Position numbers and translations under genes: made by a program
Notes under the pieces: model-generated
What the model was told of the DNA's origin: nothing
Seen by the model: only the letters and a program-made list of their open reading frames with translations
The model's database searches: none
Part shown: one piece after another, positions 8,561 to 16,324 of the stretch
Numbering within the stretch: position 1 is the first letter of the stretch
Layout of the letters: every line of letters begins with the position of its first letter
NCBI RefSeq assembly: GCF_005981925.1
Contig: NZ_VBVX01000012.1
Coordinates: 1 to 45,003, forward strand
Direction of reading: 5' to 3'
Length of the DNA: 45,003 nucleotides
Origin: Streptomyces albidochromogenes
GTDB taxonomy: Bacteria; Actinomycetota; Actinomycetes; Streptomycetales; Streptomycetaceae

Positions 8561-8662
8561 GCTTTTGCCGACCGCGGTTACATCCTCGACGTGGACCGCT
8601 ACCGGGCCCGCTCGCAGTGTCGCGCCCCAGCGGATCGGCGCGGCAACGGCCTGGGCGTCTAG
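8561..8662 (+). pseudogene. Remnant of an IS5-type transposase C-terminal region
   Basis: The frame ending at the TAG 8660-8662 reads FADRGYILDVDRYRARSQ and then ADRRGNGLGV. It resembles the D(R/K)GY...YR...RRG...GLG block of IS5-family DDE transposases that precedes the catalytic Glu. The N-terminal two thirds and the C-terminal helix are absent. It runs directly into the 25-bp insertion-sequence end at 8659-8683. The assignment rests on a short match, so confidence is moderate. Confidence 0.45.
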
Positions 8663-8683
8663 ACCGTCTCTTTCGGATCTTGC
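8659..8683. repeat. Insertion-sequence end, copy 2 (25 bp)
   Basis: A second copy of the element end described at 7150-7174, with one mismatch. It directly follows the transposase-like remnant. The stop codon of the convergent small gene begins at the adjacent base, 8684. In both copies the TTGC side abuts a host gene, which suggests that this is the outer boundary of the element. Confidence 0.6.
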
Positions 8684-8944
8684 TTAGGCGGCATCCCACT
8701 GTGCTTGTAGCCAGCTGAGTTGCGCCTTGCTGAGCGGAGGCTCGAAGCCTTCAGGGAACATGAGCGTCAACGGCTGCGGCCACATGCTTTCGGGCCCGTG
8801 CTCTTCACAGTGCAGAGCCACGAGATGCGGACTCCACCGCCCCGCGTCCGTCGCCAAGCAGATCGGAGCGACACGCCGCGGGCGGCATGGCTTATTCGTG
8901 ATCAGCGCCTCGGCGCCGTTTCGGGGGCAGGACGGCGCGTGCAA
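8684..8944 (-). CDS. Small hypothetical protein, start uncertain
   Basis: Up to 86 residues. The C-terminal half (PHLVALHCEEHGPESMW, LTLMFPEGFEPPLSKAQL, SWLQAQWDAA) is well composed and looks like a real protein. The N-terminal part is Arg- and Pro-rich and starts only with a TTG at 8944. The gene may therefore be N-terminally truncated or the start may lie internally. Its TAA stop directly adjoins the insertion-sequence end at 8683. The family is not recognised. Confidence 0.45.
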   Translation of the reverse strand: MHAPSCPRNGAEALITNKPCRPRRVAPICLATDAGRWSPHLVALHCEEHGPESMWPQPLTLMFPEGFEPPLSKAQLSWLQAQWDAA

Positions 8945-9442
8945 AGACGAGGCAGCTCCGCGACCTCCTGGAGCTGACAGTGACCGGTCGCTGATCCTTG
9001 CGGGGCCGCAGCGAATGTCCTCTAACCAGGCGTGACGGTCGGGTGCCGTTGCGTCGGGCCCTGCCCGCAGGAGACTCGTGATCCCCCGTGCTCCCCCGCT
9101 AGGTCGGGCACAGTCGAGGCACGGCTGCTACGAACCCAGCGTCGGCCACAGGTCCACTGTCAGAGCCTCTTGCTACTTTGCTTGTCGAAGGCCGGTCGGA
9201 GAACCCTTGAGGTCCGCGGTTAAGGGGGGTGGGCACAAAGGTCCCCGGGTTCGCCTCGGGACTGTGAGCCTAAGGCCGTGGCATCCACCCCCCTCTTCGA
9301 CCCGCAGCATGGGCCCACCGATGCCACTCGGTCCCCCGTCGACCGTGCCCCACCACTGTCGTCCGGGCTCCGGCGAACGGGTCCGCCAGAGCCCAGACGA
9401 GCAAATCAAGTGGTGTCCTGGACCGCTCCGGTGCGTGGCGAG
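8945..9442. other. Gap of about 500 bases without a convincing gene
   Basis: Both strands were read; the available frames have poor composition and no recognisable start or domain. Base composition is slightly lower in GC than that of its neighbours. I see no RNA gene, strong hairpin or insertion-sequence end here. It may be decayed mobile-element DNA next to the scar at 8659. Confidence 0.4.
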
Positions 9443-10222
9443 CTACCGGCCGCGGTCGTCGTCCTCCTCCGTGGCTTCGATGCGCTCCTTGCGGACCGTG
9501 CCCTTCACTGTCTCCTCCTCGGTGACCTCCTCAGCCCTCAGCCGCACCCGCTCCACCGGCTCGGCCCTGGTCTCCACCACGGGGCGCTCCGCGTGCAGGG
9601 TGACCTCGTGCTCGGCCTCGGTGATCTCCGGACCGGACAACGCCTCACCGCGATTGGCGTCGGTGACCGGCTCACGCTCCACCCGGACCTCTTCGTGGCG
9701 CACCGGGATGGTCTGCTGCTGCTCCTCGGTCACCACGTACTTGCGCAGCCTGGCCCGGCCGGCCTGGCGGCGTTCGGTCCCGACGTGCATCTCCTCCTCG
9801 GAGCGGGTCATCGCGTCGTCGGTGGAGGAGGTGTCGGCCGCTTCGGTTCGACCTCGCGCCCAGCCGCCCTCGCCGGGCTGGTTGGCCTCATGCCACGCGG
9901 CGTCCCATTCGACGCCGTAGTACTCGTAGAGGCGGTGCTCCTCCTGCTCGGAGAGATGACCGCCGGCGTCGACGTCGACATTCGGGGCGTCCTTGACCTT
10001 GCCCTTGGCGTAAGGGACCTCAAGGTGGTCCTCGACCACGCTGGCCTCGCGTATCGGCACGAACGACTCACTGGTGCCGAACAGGCCGGTCTTCACACTG
10101 ACCCATTCCGGCTCGCCCGTCACGTCGTCGAAAAAGACATGCTTGGCCTCCCCGATCTTGTTCCCCTGACCGTCGTGAACGGGGTGGTCCAGCACGCTGG
10201 GAATCTGCTCTCGAGTGATCAT
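9443..10222 (-). CDS. PRC-barrel and DUF2382 (YsnF/AvaK-type) stress protein
   Basis: 259 residues starting MITREQIPSVLDHPVHDGQG. Residues about 8-75 form a PRC-barrel (GNKIGEAKHVFFDDVTGEPE, then VPYAKGKVKDAP). Residues about 150-255 form DUF2382, recognisable from RLRKYVVTEEQQQTIPVRHE and the charged repeats VRVEREPVTD and RLRAEEVTEEE. The middle is a charged linker. Such proteins are common in Streptomyces and are generally linked to general or osmotic stress; the biochemical role is unknown. The upstream region contains an A-rich tract around 10270-10290. Confidence 0.9.
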   Translation of the reverse strand: MITREQIPSVLDHPVHDGQGNKIGEAKHVFFDDVTGEPEWVSVKTGLFGTSESFVPIREASVVEDHLEVPYAKGKVKDAPNVDVDAGGHLSEQEEHRLYEYYGVEWDAAWHEANQPGEGGWARGRTEAADTSSTDDAMTRSEEEMHVGTERRQAGRARLRKYVVTEEQQQTIPVRHEEVRVEREPVTDANRGEALSGPEITEAEHEVTLHAERPVVETRAEPVERVRLRAEEVTEEETVKGTVRKERIEATEEDDDRGR

Positions 10223-10712
10223 TGCCGTCCCTCTCTCGGATCGAAGTCACGGTCCGGGTATCCACCCCCCAGGGAGCAAACCTGCAGAAAAAGAGAAAAT
10301 CGGACCTTCGCGGCAGCTCGCGTCTACCGACGCTCGTGGCAGAAACCGCACGACGCCCACCCGTCCCGCCACGGCGGGGGTCGTAGAGCCCGTCGGCTTG
10401 GGTGCCGTCGTCGCCTGCCACCCCACCGTCGCGCAGGTGCAGGTCCTCACCGCGCAGACGTAGGGCTTCGGACGGACCGATGGCGAAGGCTGGGTGTGGG
10501 CGCAGGAACAGCGAGGGGACTCCGGCACACAACCGGGCCGCTCAAGCGGGCAGCGCCTCGGCCACAAGCTCCTCGTCGCAGCGAAGGCCCTGCTGACCAC
10601 GGCGGCAGCGCGAAACTGCACGTCTCGCAGGCCCAGGACAAACACCAGGGCAAGGAGGAATGGGGCAGTAGCACTACGGCAACTGCCGTCGGATCCGTGT
10701 CAGGTATCCGTG
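10223..10712. other. Gap of about 490 bases without a convincing gene
   Basis: It holds the promoter side of the PRC-barrel gene and the 3' side of the small XRE gene. An AT-richer tract (10270-10290, AAAAAGAGAAAAT) stands out in this GC-rich background. Minus-strand frames give Arg- and Gly-rich translations without domain signatures. A degraded gene cannot be excluded. Confidence 0.4.
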
Positions 10713-10943
10713 TCAGGCCGGTGCTGGGACCTGGGCCGCGTGGAGGACTTCGGGCAGTGGCAGCCCGAGGGCTTCAGCGAGTTCGGCCAGTTCTTGCTCG
10801 GTGGGGTGGACCGGGCCGCCGGCCCCGTCCTCAACGAACGCCCTGATACGAGGCGTGCGGATACCGGTCCGCTCCGCCAGGGCCTGCGCAGTCACGTTAT
10901 GGCGGTGCATGGACACTTGCAGCAGCTTCCCAAGGTCGGCCAT
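10713..10943 (-). CDS. Small XRE-type helix-turn-helix protein
   Basis: 76 residues, MADLGKLLQVSMHRHNVTAQ, essentially a bare Cro/CI helix-turn-helix. The VTAQALAERTGIRTPRIRAF segment forms the recognition helices, and TEQELAELAEALGLPLPEVL closes the five-helix bundle. There is no C-terminal ligand domain. It could be a DNA-binding repressor or an antitoxin-like protein; no toxin partner is evident. It is transcribed away from the hypothetical gene at 11163, with a gap of about 220 bases. Confidence 0.75.
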   Translation of the reverse strand: MADLGKLLQVSMHRHNVTAQALAERTGIRTPRIRAFVEDGAGGPVHPTEQELAELAEALGLPLPEVLHAAQVPAPA

Positions 10944-11162
10944 TCCCCTCGTCTGCCCAGCACGGGCTTCCTCACTCCAGGGTTACCCCTGCCCGTGGTA
11001 ACGGAATGAAGTCGAAAGCCCCGCGCGCCACGGCGTCCGCAGGGGAGACGCGGGGCAGGATCTGTGGCCGACCCGGTGTGGCGAAACCGGGCCGGCCACG
11101 TTCTCCGCAAGGACCCGGCGACCGGCCTGAGCCCCGCGCCAGTACCTCGCGTCCAGCGTCTC

Positions 11163-11432
11163 TCAGCCGCCGACGGGTGTGACGCCGAACATCAGGGCGC
11201 GGCGGCTGACGTCGTAGTGCACGGTTGGCGTCTCGGAGAGCAGGTCCTGAAGAACGTCCGCGTCGTGGGCGTCAACGGTGAGCACTTCCTCCCACGCGCC
11301 TTGGTCGAGCACCAGCTGCAGGGTGATGGTGCCGGGGGCCCCTGGGCCGCCCGCGACCCAGGTGAACTGGTAGTGGCTGAGCTGACGCACCTTGATGCTG
11401 TCGTCCGTAACAGGCTGCGAGACCTTGGCCAT
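11163..11432 (-). CDS. Small conserved hypothetical protein
   Basis: 89 residues, MAKVSQPVTDDSIKVRQLSH. It is soluble and slightly acidic, with the pattern of a short beta-rich domain (FTWVAGGPGAPGTITLQLVL, then VLTVDAHDADVLQDLLSETP). A purine-rich stretch (GAAGGAGAAATTC when read on the minus strand) precedes the ATG, which supports the start. The family is not named here. It has no clear operon partner. Confidence 0.7.
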   Translation of the reverse strand: MAKVSQPVTDDSIKVRQLSHYQFTWVAGGPGAPGTITLQLVLDQGAWEEVLTVDAHDADVLQDLLSETPTVHYDVSRRALMFGVTPVGG

Positions 11433-11580
11433 GAATTTCTCCTTCGGGGGCAGGGCTGGGACAGAGGAGTGCAGTACTGCTCGTGATCCTGTGGCACTCC
11501 CGACGCGACCCGCACATACCGGCCGCGAGGGCAGGCTCAGGCAGCGGGGCGGGGAGCCCCGGCGGTTCGAAGCCGGCGTT

Positions 11581-12216
11581 TCACGCTTCGCAGTGCCGTC
11601 CCGGCATGCCGTGCTCGCGTGCTCGCCGAACGGCGGCCAGACCGGTTCCCCCGGCCGTCACGAGGGGTGAGGCAGCCCGGCGCATCATCCCCAGACGTTG
11701 CTGTTCGGGCCGCTGCTGCTCACCGTGCAGGGCGTTGAGGACCAGTACCCCTGCGGTCAGCACGGGCACGGCCCACTGCAGCAGGGCGAGCTGGCGCTGC
11801 GCCTGTTCGAGATTGATCGGGTGTTCCGCGGCCTTCGCGGCGTCGCTCGGGTTCAGGGACGAGGCGAGCTCGACCTTCTTGCCCAGGACGCGGGTGTAGG
11901 CGGTCGCGGCCAGGGCCGCTCCCGTGACCACCAGCTTGGCCACGGTGGAGGCACCCACTCCCTGCTGGTAGGCCACCCGGGCGCTGTTCGCACCCAGCAG
12001 CCCTGCCCCTCCCACCAGATGAGCCCCGATCGCGGCCGCGTTCACCGGTGTCCAGGCCGCCCAGCCGGCGCTGGCGATACGCGCGGTGGACAGCTCGTCG
12101 TCGGCAGATCTGTTCGCCGCCCCGTTGAGACCGACGGCACCCATCAGGGAGCCGCCGAACCAGGCCGCCAGCCCAATGTCGTGCAGGCTGCGCAGGGTCG
12201 TGTTGCGTTCTGACAT
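11581..12216 (-). CDS. Integral membrane hypothetical protein
   Basis: 211 residues from the ATG at 12216 (MSERNTTLRSLHDIGLAAWF), supported by GGAAGG five bases upstream; a longer in-frame start at 12354 is not supported. Hydrophobic segments lie at about residues 14-34, 50-75, 88-108 and 145-165. The LHDIGLAAWFGGSLMGAVGL and WTPVNAAAIGAHLVGGAGLL segments look like helices of a DUF4149/DUF4405-like small membrane protein, but I cannot fix the family. It is divergent from mscL with about 250 bases between them. Confidence 0.78.
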   Translation of the reverse strand: MSERNTTLRSLHDIGLAAWFGGSLMGAVGLNGAANRSADDELSTARIASAGWAAWTPVNAAAIGAHLVGGAGLLGANSARVAYQQGVGASTVAKLVVTGAALAATAYTRVLGKKVELASSLNPSDAAKAAEHPINLEQAQRQLALLQWAVPVLTAGVLVLNALHGEQQRPEQQRLGMMRRAASPLVTAGGTGLAAVRRAREHGMPGRHCEA

Positions 12217-12464
12217 TCGAACCTTCCAAGACTCACGCCCCGTGATCCAGGGCACCGCAACCAGCCTCGGGGTGATCACCGGCCCCGACCACGCAGGGCG
12301 CGCATACGGACTACCAGCCCAGGTCCTGCCGCTGACGCCGGGCGAGCCCGTCACGTGCTTCGGCGGTGAGGGTGTGCCGTCGCGGAAACGGGCAAGGCGT
12401 GAGGGTGAGCGGGTCGCCGGACCGGCTGCACCGACAGTGCGGGCACGGAGGAAGGATTGAGCTG

Positions 12465-12935
12465 GTGAAGCAACTGCTGCAAGGATTCCGCAGCTTCGTA
12501 CTGCGCGGAAACGTCGTGGACCTGGCCGTGGGCATCGTCATCGGCGCCGCGTTCACCACGGTGGTCAACGGCTTCGTGAAGGCCTTCCTGACTCCTCTTG
12601 TGGGTCTGGCCACCGGGGCGACGGGCGACTTCAGCCGCAAGACCTTCACGATCGGCCAGACGGTCTTTCCCTACGGCAATTTCATCAACGCCACGATCAG
12701 CTTCCTGCTCATCGCCTGTGCCCTCTACTTCCTCGTCGTTCTGCCGGTCAACAAGCTCCACGAGCGCTTCGCCCCGCACCAGGACGTACAGGCAGACAAG
12801 CGGGACTGCCCCGCATGCCTCAACCCCGTCCCCGTTCAGGCGTACCGGTGTGGGCACTGCACCAGCCAGTTGAAGTCACCGAACGGAGCCACCGACAGCA
12901 GCACCCTCCCGCCAGGTCCGCGCGCCCATGCCTGA
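12465..12935 (+). CDS. mscL: Large-conductance mechanosensitive channel MscL with zinc-ribbon tail
   Basis: 156 residues from the GTG at 12465, behind GGAGGAAGG. The MscL core is unmistakable: an N-terminal amphipathic helix and LRGNVVDLAVGIVIGAAFTT as TM1, a periplasmic loop, then FINATISFLLIACALYFLVV as TM2. The homopentameric channel opens under membrane tension to release osmolytes during osmotic downshock. Unlike the roughly 136-residue E. coli protein, the cytoplasmic tail carries two CxxC pairs (Cys 115/118 and 129/132, in RDCPACLNPV and YRCGHCTSQL). These form a zinc-ribbon-like module. Confidence 0.95.
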   Translation: MKQLLQGFRSFVLRGNVVDLAVGIVIGAAFTTVVNGFVKAFLTPLVGLATGATGDFSRKTFTIGQTVFPYGNFINATISFLLIACALYFLVVLPVNKLHERFAPHQDVQADKRDCPACLNPVPVQAYRCGHCTSQLKSPNGATDSSTLPPGPRAHA

Positions 12936-13104
12936 CAGAGGTTTCTGCCGCAATGCCGAGGTCGTCCGCGTGGAGCTCCGCTGGACCGCCGACCGGCCAT
13001 CCGCCGGCGCGTCGGCGACGAGGGCCTGGCGCTCCGCGCCACAGCTCGACACAACGAAGCCCGACCACGTGCCTGACCGACGGCTGTCGAGTCGTGGATG
13101 AGTG

Positions 13105-13140
13105 GAGCCGGCCGCTTCGCCTACGCGAGGCGGCCGGCTC
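13105..13140 (-). terminator. Hairpin downstream of the secreted-protein gene
   Basis: The 16-base arms at 13105-13120 and 13125-13140 pair with a single G:U-type mismatch around a CTAC loop. The structure begins 11 bases beyond the stop codon of the minus-strand gene at 13151. There is no clear T-run, which is usual for Streptomyces terminators. Confidence 0.6.
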
Positions 13141-13150
13141 CGGGCGAGGC

Positions 13151-13759
13151 TCAGTAGAGCTTGTTGACAGCCGTCGCAGTGGTCGCCTTGAAGTCCGCCA
13201 CCTGAGCGTGGGCGAAGGTACCCATCTGGGCCCACCGGACAAACGTCACGGTCCTGCCGTCCCGGCCCACCGAGAACAGGCTGACGTCGGAGGAGCCCCA
13301 GTCGGACACGGTGTGCAGACCGTGGACGGTGGCGCCCTCCTCGACATGGATCTTGCCGTAGCTCTTCTGGGTCGCGGTGAGGTCGGGGTTCTCCGCCATG
13401 AGCCGCTCGGCACAGTCGGCGATCTTCCGACGCAGCAGGCTCGCGAACGCCTTGGCCCGCTGCTCGTCGCGCTCGACCACGGTGACCTGCGAGCCGTTGG
13501 TGTCGTACTCGGTCCAGTACTCGCGGTGGCTGGAGATGGACGGCAGCGCCTCTCCCACGCAGACCGGCGGGTGTTCGGGCTGTCCCGCGGTGACCGGGCC
13601 GGTGTACCAGGCCGAGGTCGGGTGGGGCGGCATCTCGGCCGGCTCCAGGAACCGGGGAGAGCCGGCCGCCGTCGCGGGAGCGGCGGCCAGTGTGACCGCG
13701 GTCCCGGCGGCCAGCGCGGCCAGCACGAGTCGGGTACCGCGTGTGCGAAGGTTCATCAT
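13151..13759 (-). CDS. Secreted hypothetical protein
   Basis: 202 residues with a clear signal peptide: MMNLRTRGTR, hydrophobic LVLAALAAGTAVTLAA, then APATAA cleavage near residue 32. The mature domain has two cysteines (PVCVGEAL and IADCAERL) that could form a disulfide. Its beta-rich C-terminus (GRDGRTVTFVRWAQMGTF) resembles the PknH-type extracellular sensor fold found in actinobacteria. That resemblance is only by eye. A hairpin terminator follows. It has no operon partner. Confidence 0.78.
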   Translation of the reverse strand: MMNLRTRGTRLVLAALAAGTAVTLAAAPATAAGSPRFLEPAEMPPHPTSAWYTGPVTAGQPEHPPVCVGEALPSISSHREYWTEYDTNGSQVTVVERDEQRAKAFASLLRRKIADCAERLMAENPDLTATQKSYGKIHVEEGATVHGLHTVSDWGSSDVSLFSVGRDGRTVTFVRWAQMGTFAHAQVADFKATTATAVNKLY

Positions 13760-13897
13760 TCCCCCATGCGTTGCTGTCGAGACGACCGGTTGCGGAGGGC
13801 GGGACTCAGTCGAGCGGCCCCGCCGGAACGCTTCTGGTCATTACAGCTTGTACGACCCGCTACGGGGCCCTTTCGTTGCCCTGCGCCCTTGCTACAG

Positions 13898-14251
13898 CTA
13901 CGTCAGGAATGTCACCAGAGCGCAACGCCCTGCACCGCTCGACCAATGTGGGGACCGGCGAGCGCTACGGAGGCCCCTGGCTTGGCCGATCTGTGGGGGT
14001 TCGAGGCGAAGCCTGCCGCCCTGTTGGAGGTGGGGGCGCGGGTACGGCGTTTCAGCCCCAGACGCTTGCGCGGGGCTGGCCCGTCCGGCCGGATACGCTC
14101 GCGACGTCATCGGCGAACGCTGCCCTGAGAGGTGAACGAAGCCACGCTCGGCATCGACGACGACCGCGGCGCCGGCTGCGGCGCGTGGAGCGGACACAGC
14201 CGGTGCGGGCGACGCGTCGGCATCCGGGAACGGAATGAGGAGCTCGGGCAT
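13898..14251 (-). CDS. Doubtful small ORF in a 555-base gap (13760-14314)
   Basis: A 117-codon frame whose first part (MPELLIPFPDADASPAPA, then AAVVVDAERGFVHLSGQ) has good codon use and a plausible start. Beyond residue 50 it becomes Arg- and Pro-rich and untypical. It may be a real short gene, a degraded one, or chance. Otherwise this gap between the secreted protein and the PP2C gene shows nothing clear beyond promoter space. Confidence 0.25.
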   Translation of the reverse strand: MPELLIPFPDADASPAPAVSAPRAAAGAAVVVDAERGFVHLSGQRSPMTSRAYPAGRASPAQASGAETPYPRPHLQQGGRLRLEPPQIGQARGLRSARRSPHWSSGAGRCALVTFLT

Positions 14252-14314
14252 CGCGACCTGCTGGACTCTTTCCTCAGAGCGCTTTGCCCTCGTTGCCCGG
14301 ATAGTCTGTGAAAT

Positions 14315-15406
14315 GTGATCGAGTCTGGACGGCCGCAGCTCCGTAGGCGCTCCGGTACGGGAAGCCTTGTGCGGCTGTCGCCGGTCATCCTGACCGTCGT
14401 CATCGCCAGCCTGGCATACGCCACTCCCCCGGAAATGGCCTTCAGCCGCCTCCTGCCGGCGGCGCCGGCCCTCGCCGCCGCCATGTGGCCCGTACTACCC
14501 ACCGTCCTGCTCGGAACGGTCTGCCTCTTTCTGATGATCGGCCTCAGTCTCGTCTTCCCCGGCCTGGGGACGTGGTGGACGGCCGCGGGAATCATCGCGG
14601 TTACCGTGGCCGCCGCGTACGGAAGCCATGTCCGGCTCCAGCGGGAGCGCACGCTCTTCCAGGTACGGCTCGTCGCCGACGCGGCGCAGCAGGTGGTGCT
14701 GAGCCCCATGCCTCGCCGCTTCGGCAGCATCGAGATCGAGTCGCTGTATCTCGCAGCCGCGGCGGAGGCCCGCATCGGCGGTGATTTCTACGAGGTGGTC
14801 GACACGCCGTACGGGGTCAGGCTGCTCATCGGTGACGTGCGGGGCAAGGGCCTGCCGGCCGTGGGGGCGGCCGCGGCGATCGTCAACGCCTTCCGGGAGG
14901 CGGCCTACGGCGAGAGGGACATGGTCAACGTCGCACGCCGGCTGGACGTCAGCAGCACCCGCTACAACGCCGCCTTTCCCCCCGAGGGGCCGATGGAGCG
15001 CTTCGCCACCGCCCTTCTCGTCGAGATCCCGCACGAGGGCAGACGTATCGGCATCCTCAACTGCGGACACCCCCCGCCACTGCTCCTGCACCGCGGAGAA
15101 CTCCGCGCCCTCGAGCCGGCCACGCCCTCCCCGCTGCTCAGCCTCGCGGAGTTGATCGGTGGCCAGTACACCGTGGACACCTTCGACTTCGCCCCCAACG
15201 ACCTGCTGCTTCTCTACACCGACGGGATCGCCGAGGCCCGCGCCCGCGACGGCGAGTTCTTCCCGCTGGCAGCTTGGCTGCGCCGCCAGCCCCCGACACC
15301 GCCCCGCGAACTGCTCGCGGCTCTTCACCGCGATCTCCTCCGCTACAGCAGAGGACGCCTTGACGACGACATCGCCGCCCTGGCCGTACGCCTGTACGAG
15401 CCCTGA
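14315..15406 (+). CDS. Membrane-anchored PP2C-type (SpoIIE/RsbU) protein phosphatase
   Basis: 363 residues from the GTG at 14315. Three hydrophobic segments lie in the first 110 residues (LSPVILTVVIASLAYA, MWPVLPTVLLGTVCLFLMIG, WWTAAGIIAVTVAAAYG). They are followed by a PP2C/SpoIIE domain (about 130-362) with metal-binding motifs GGDFYEV, GDVRGKGLPAVG, LLYTDGIAEA and DDDIAALAVRL. Such phosphatases dephosphorylate STAS-type anti-anti-sigma proteins and thereby release stress sigma factors. There is no PAS or GAF sensor, so the membrane segment probably serves as the input. A SulP protein with a STAS domain lies nearby, but no classical anti-anti-sigma gene does. Confidence 0.92.
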   Translation: MIESGRPQLRRRSGTGSLVRLSPVILTVVIASLAYATPPEMAFSRLLPAAPALAAAMWPVLPTVLLGTVCLFLMIGLSLVFPGLGTWWTAAGIIAVTVAAAYGSHVRLQRERTLFQVRLVADAAQQVVLSPMPRRFGSIEIESLYLAAAAEARIGGDFYEVVDTPYGVRLLIGDVRGKGLPAVGAAAAIVNAFREAAYGERDMVNVARRLDVSSTRYNAAFPPEGPMERFATALLVEIPHEGRRIGILNCGHPPPLLLHRGELRALEPATPSPLLSLAELIGGQYTVDTFDFAPNDLLLLYTDGIAEARARDGEFFPLAAWLRRQPPTPPRELLAALHRDLLRYSRGRLDDDIAALAVRLYEP

Positions 15407-15543
15407 GGCATGTAGTCCGAGGGTGGTCCCGCTGGGACGGCGGCTGCCATGACGCGGAGGCAGGAGCGTTGCGGGGTAGCCGAAGGCGTGGTGGTCGGTC
15501 ACCAGAAGCCGGCTTTCCTTCGATGAGCTCCCGCAACGGGTGC

Positions 15544-15936
15544 TCACCCGCGCAGGCGGGCGCCGAGCGTGGCGGCGAAGTCCTCGGCGCGGGCCAGCTG
15601 TACGCGCAACTTGTCGACCTGCTCGGTGGCGGCCTGCTCGTACGCGCGCACGCGGTCCACTAGGGCCTCGCGCTCGCGGACCTCGAGGCCGCTCCCGCTG
15701 TCCAGGCGGTCGGTGGCGTCCAGGAGGTCACGCATCTGGTCGAGGGTGAAGCCGAGCGGCTTCATGCGGCGGACGACCATGAGCCGCTGCACGTCGGTCT
15801 CGGTGTAGAGGCGGAATCCGCCCTGGGAGCGGGCTGAAGGGACGACCAACCCGGTCTCCTCGTAGTGCCGGATGGTGCGCAGGGACAGCTCCGTCCGCGC
15901 TGCGACTTCGCCGATCTGCATGCGTTTGCCGTCCAC
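15544..15936 (-). CDS. MerR family transcriptional regulator
   Basis: 130 residues from the GTG at 15936; the ATG at 15921 (MQIGEVAARTELSLRTIRHY) is an alternative. The N-terminal winged helix-turn-helix (about 5-75) reads IGEVAARTELSLRTIRHYEE and FRLYTETDVQRLMVVRRM. The C-terminal coiled coil (about 80-125) is the dimer helix. It has no conserved effector cysteines, so it is not a metal- or SoxR-type sensor. It is divergent from the SulP gene, with a perfect palindrome in the shared promoter region at 15993-16016 that is likely its operator. Confidence 0.9.
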   Translation of the reverse strand: MDGKRMQIGEVAARTELSLRTIRHYEETGLVVPSARSQGGFRLYTETDVQRLMVVRRMKPLGFTLDQMRDLLDATDRLDSGSGLEVREREALVDRVRAYEQAATEQVDKLRVQLARAEDFAATLGARLRG

Positions 15937-15992
15937 GCCGGTGTCCTGCCTTCTCGTCCTGCCGGGTCCGCGTCCCGTGCCTCCCGGCCAAT

Positions 15993-16016
15993 CTCTACCC
16001 TAACGTTAGGGTAGAG
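15993..16016. promoter_or_regulatory. 24-bp perfect palindrome, likely MerR operator
   Basis: The arms CTCTACCCTAAC (15993-16004) and GTTAGGGTAGAG (16005-16016) are exact complements with no spacer. On the minus strand the palindrome lies between a GTGACT -35-like and a TAGAGA -10-like element for merR. MerR regulators bind just such dyads between promoter elements. The position also allows control of the SulP side. Confidence 0.7.
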
Positions 16017-16108
16017 TCACGGGATCACGGGAGCCCTTCGGCCCCCGCCATTACTGTTCCGGGGCCGATGGCGACCTCGGCGAAGACCCGATTCTTGCAG
16101 GAGAGAGC

Positions 16109-16153
16109 GTGCGCGAGCCCATCACGCGGATCGCCGCCGCCTGCCCGCCGTGA
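16109..16153 (+). CDS. Possible 14-residue leader peptide upstream of SulP
   Basis: A GTG at 16109 with a well-placed ribosome site (AGGAG, five bases upstream) opens VREPITRIAAACPP and stops at the TGA 16151-16153. It carries a cysteine near its C-terminus. Actinobacteria use short Cys-ending leader peptides to attenuate sulfur genes, so a role in regulating the anion transporter is conceivable. Short Streptomyces frames like this can also arise by chance. Confidence 0.3.
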   Translation: MREPITRIAAACPP

Positions 16154-16324
16154 TCCCTCATCCCCGATGTGAGCCGCTCAGTCGTGTCCGCGCGTAGGTC
16201 CCGGCTCTGTCCCTCCTTCGACTTCCGGCCCGCTTCGGCGAGCCGTCCGCGGGGCGCCGGCCCGGCTCCTCCGCGTTCTCCCGCATGCCCCTGCCTGCCC
16301 GAGGGGCCTGCCCGAGCACGACAG

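Noticed and set aside
11555..11580. A GGTTCGAAGCC stretch resembling a tRNA T-arm
   Set aside because: The bases around it do not form the 5-bp T-stem with a 7-base loop, and no D-arm, anticodon arm or acceptor pairing is found nearby.
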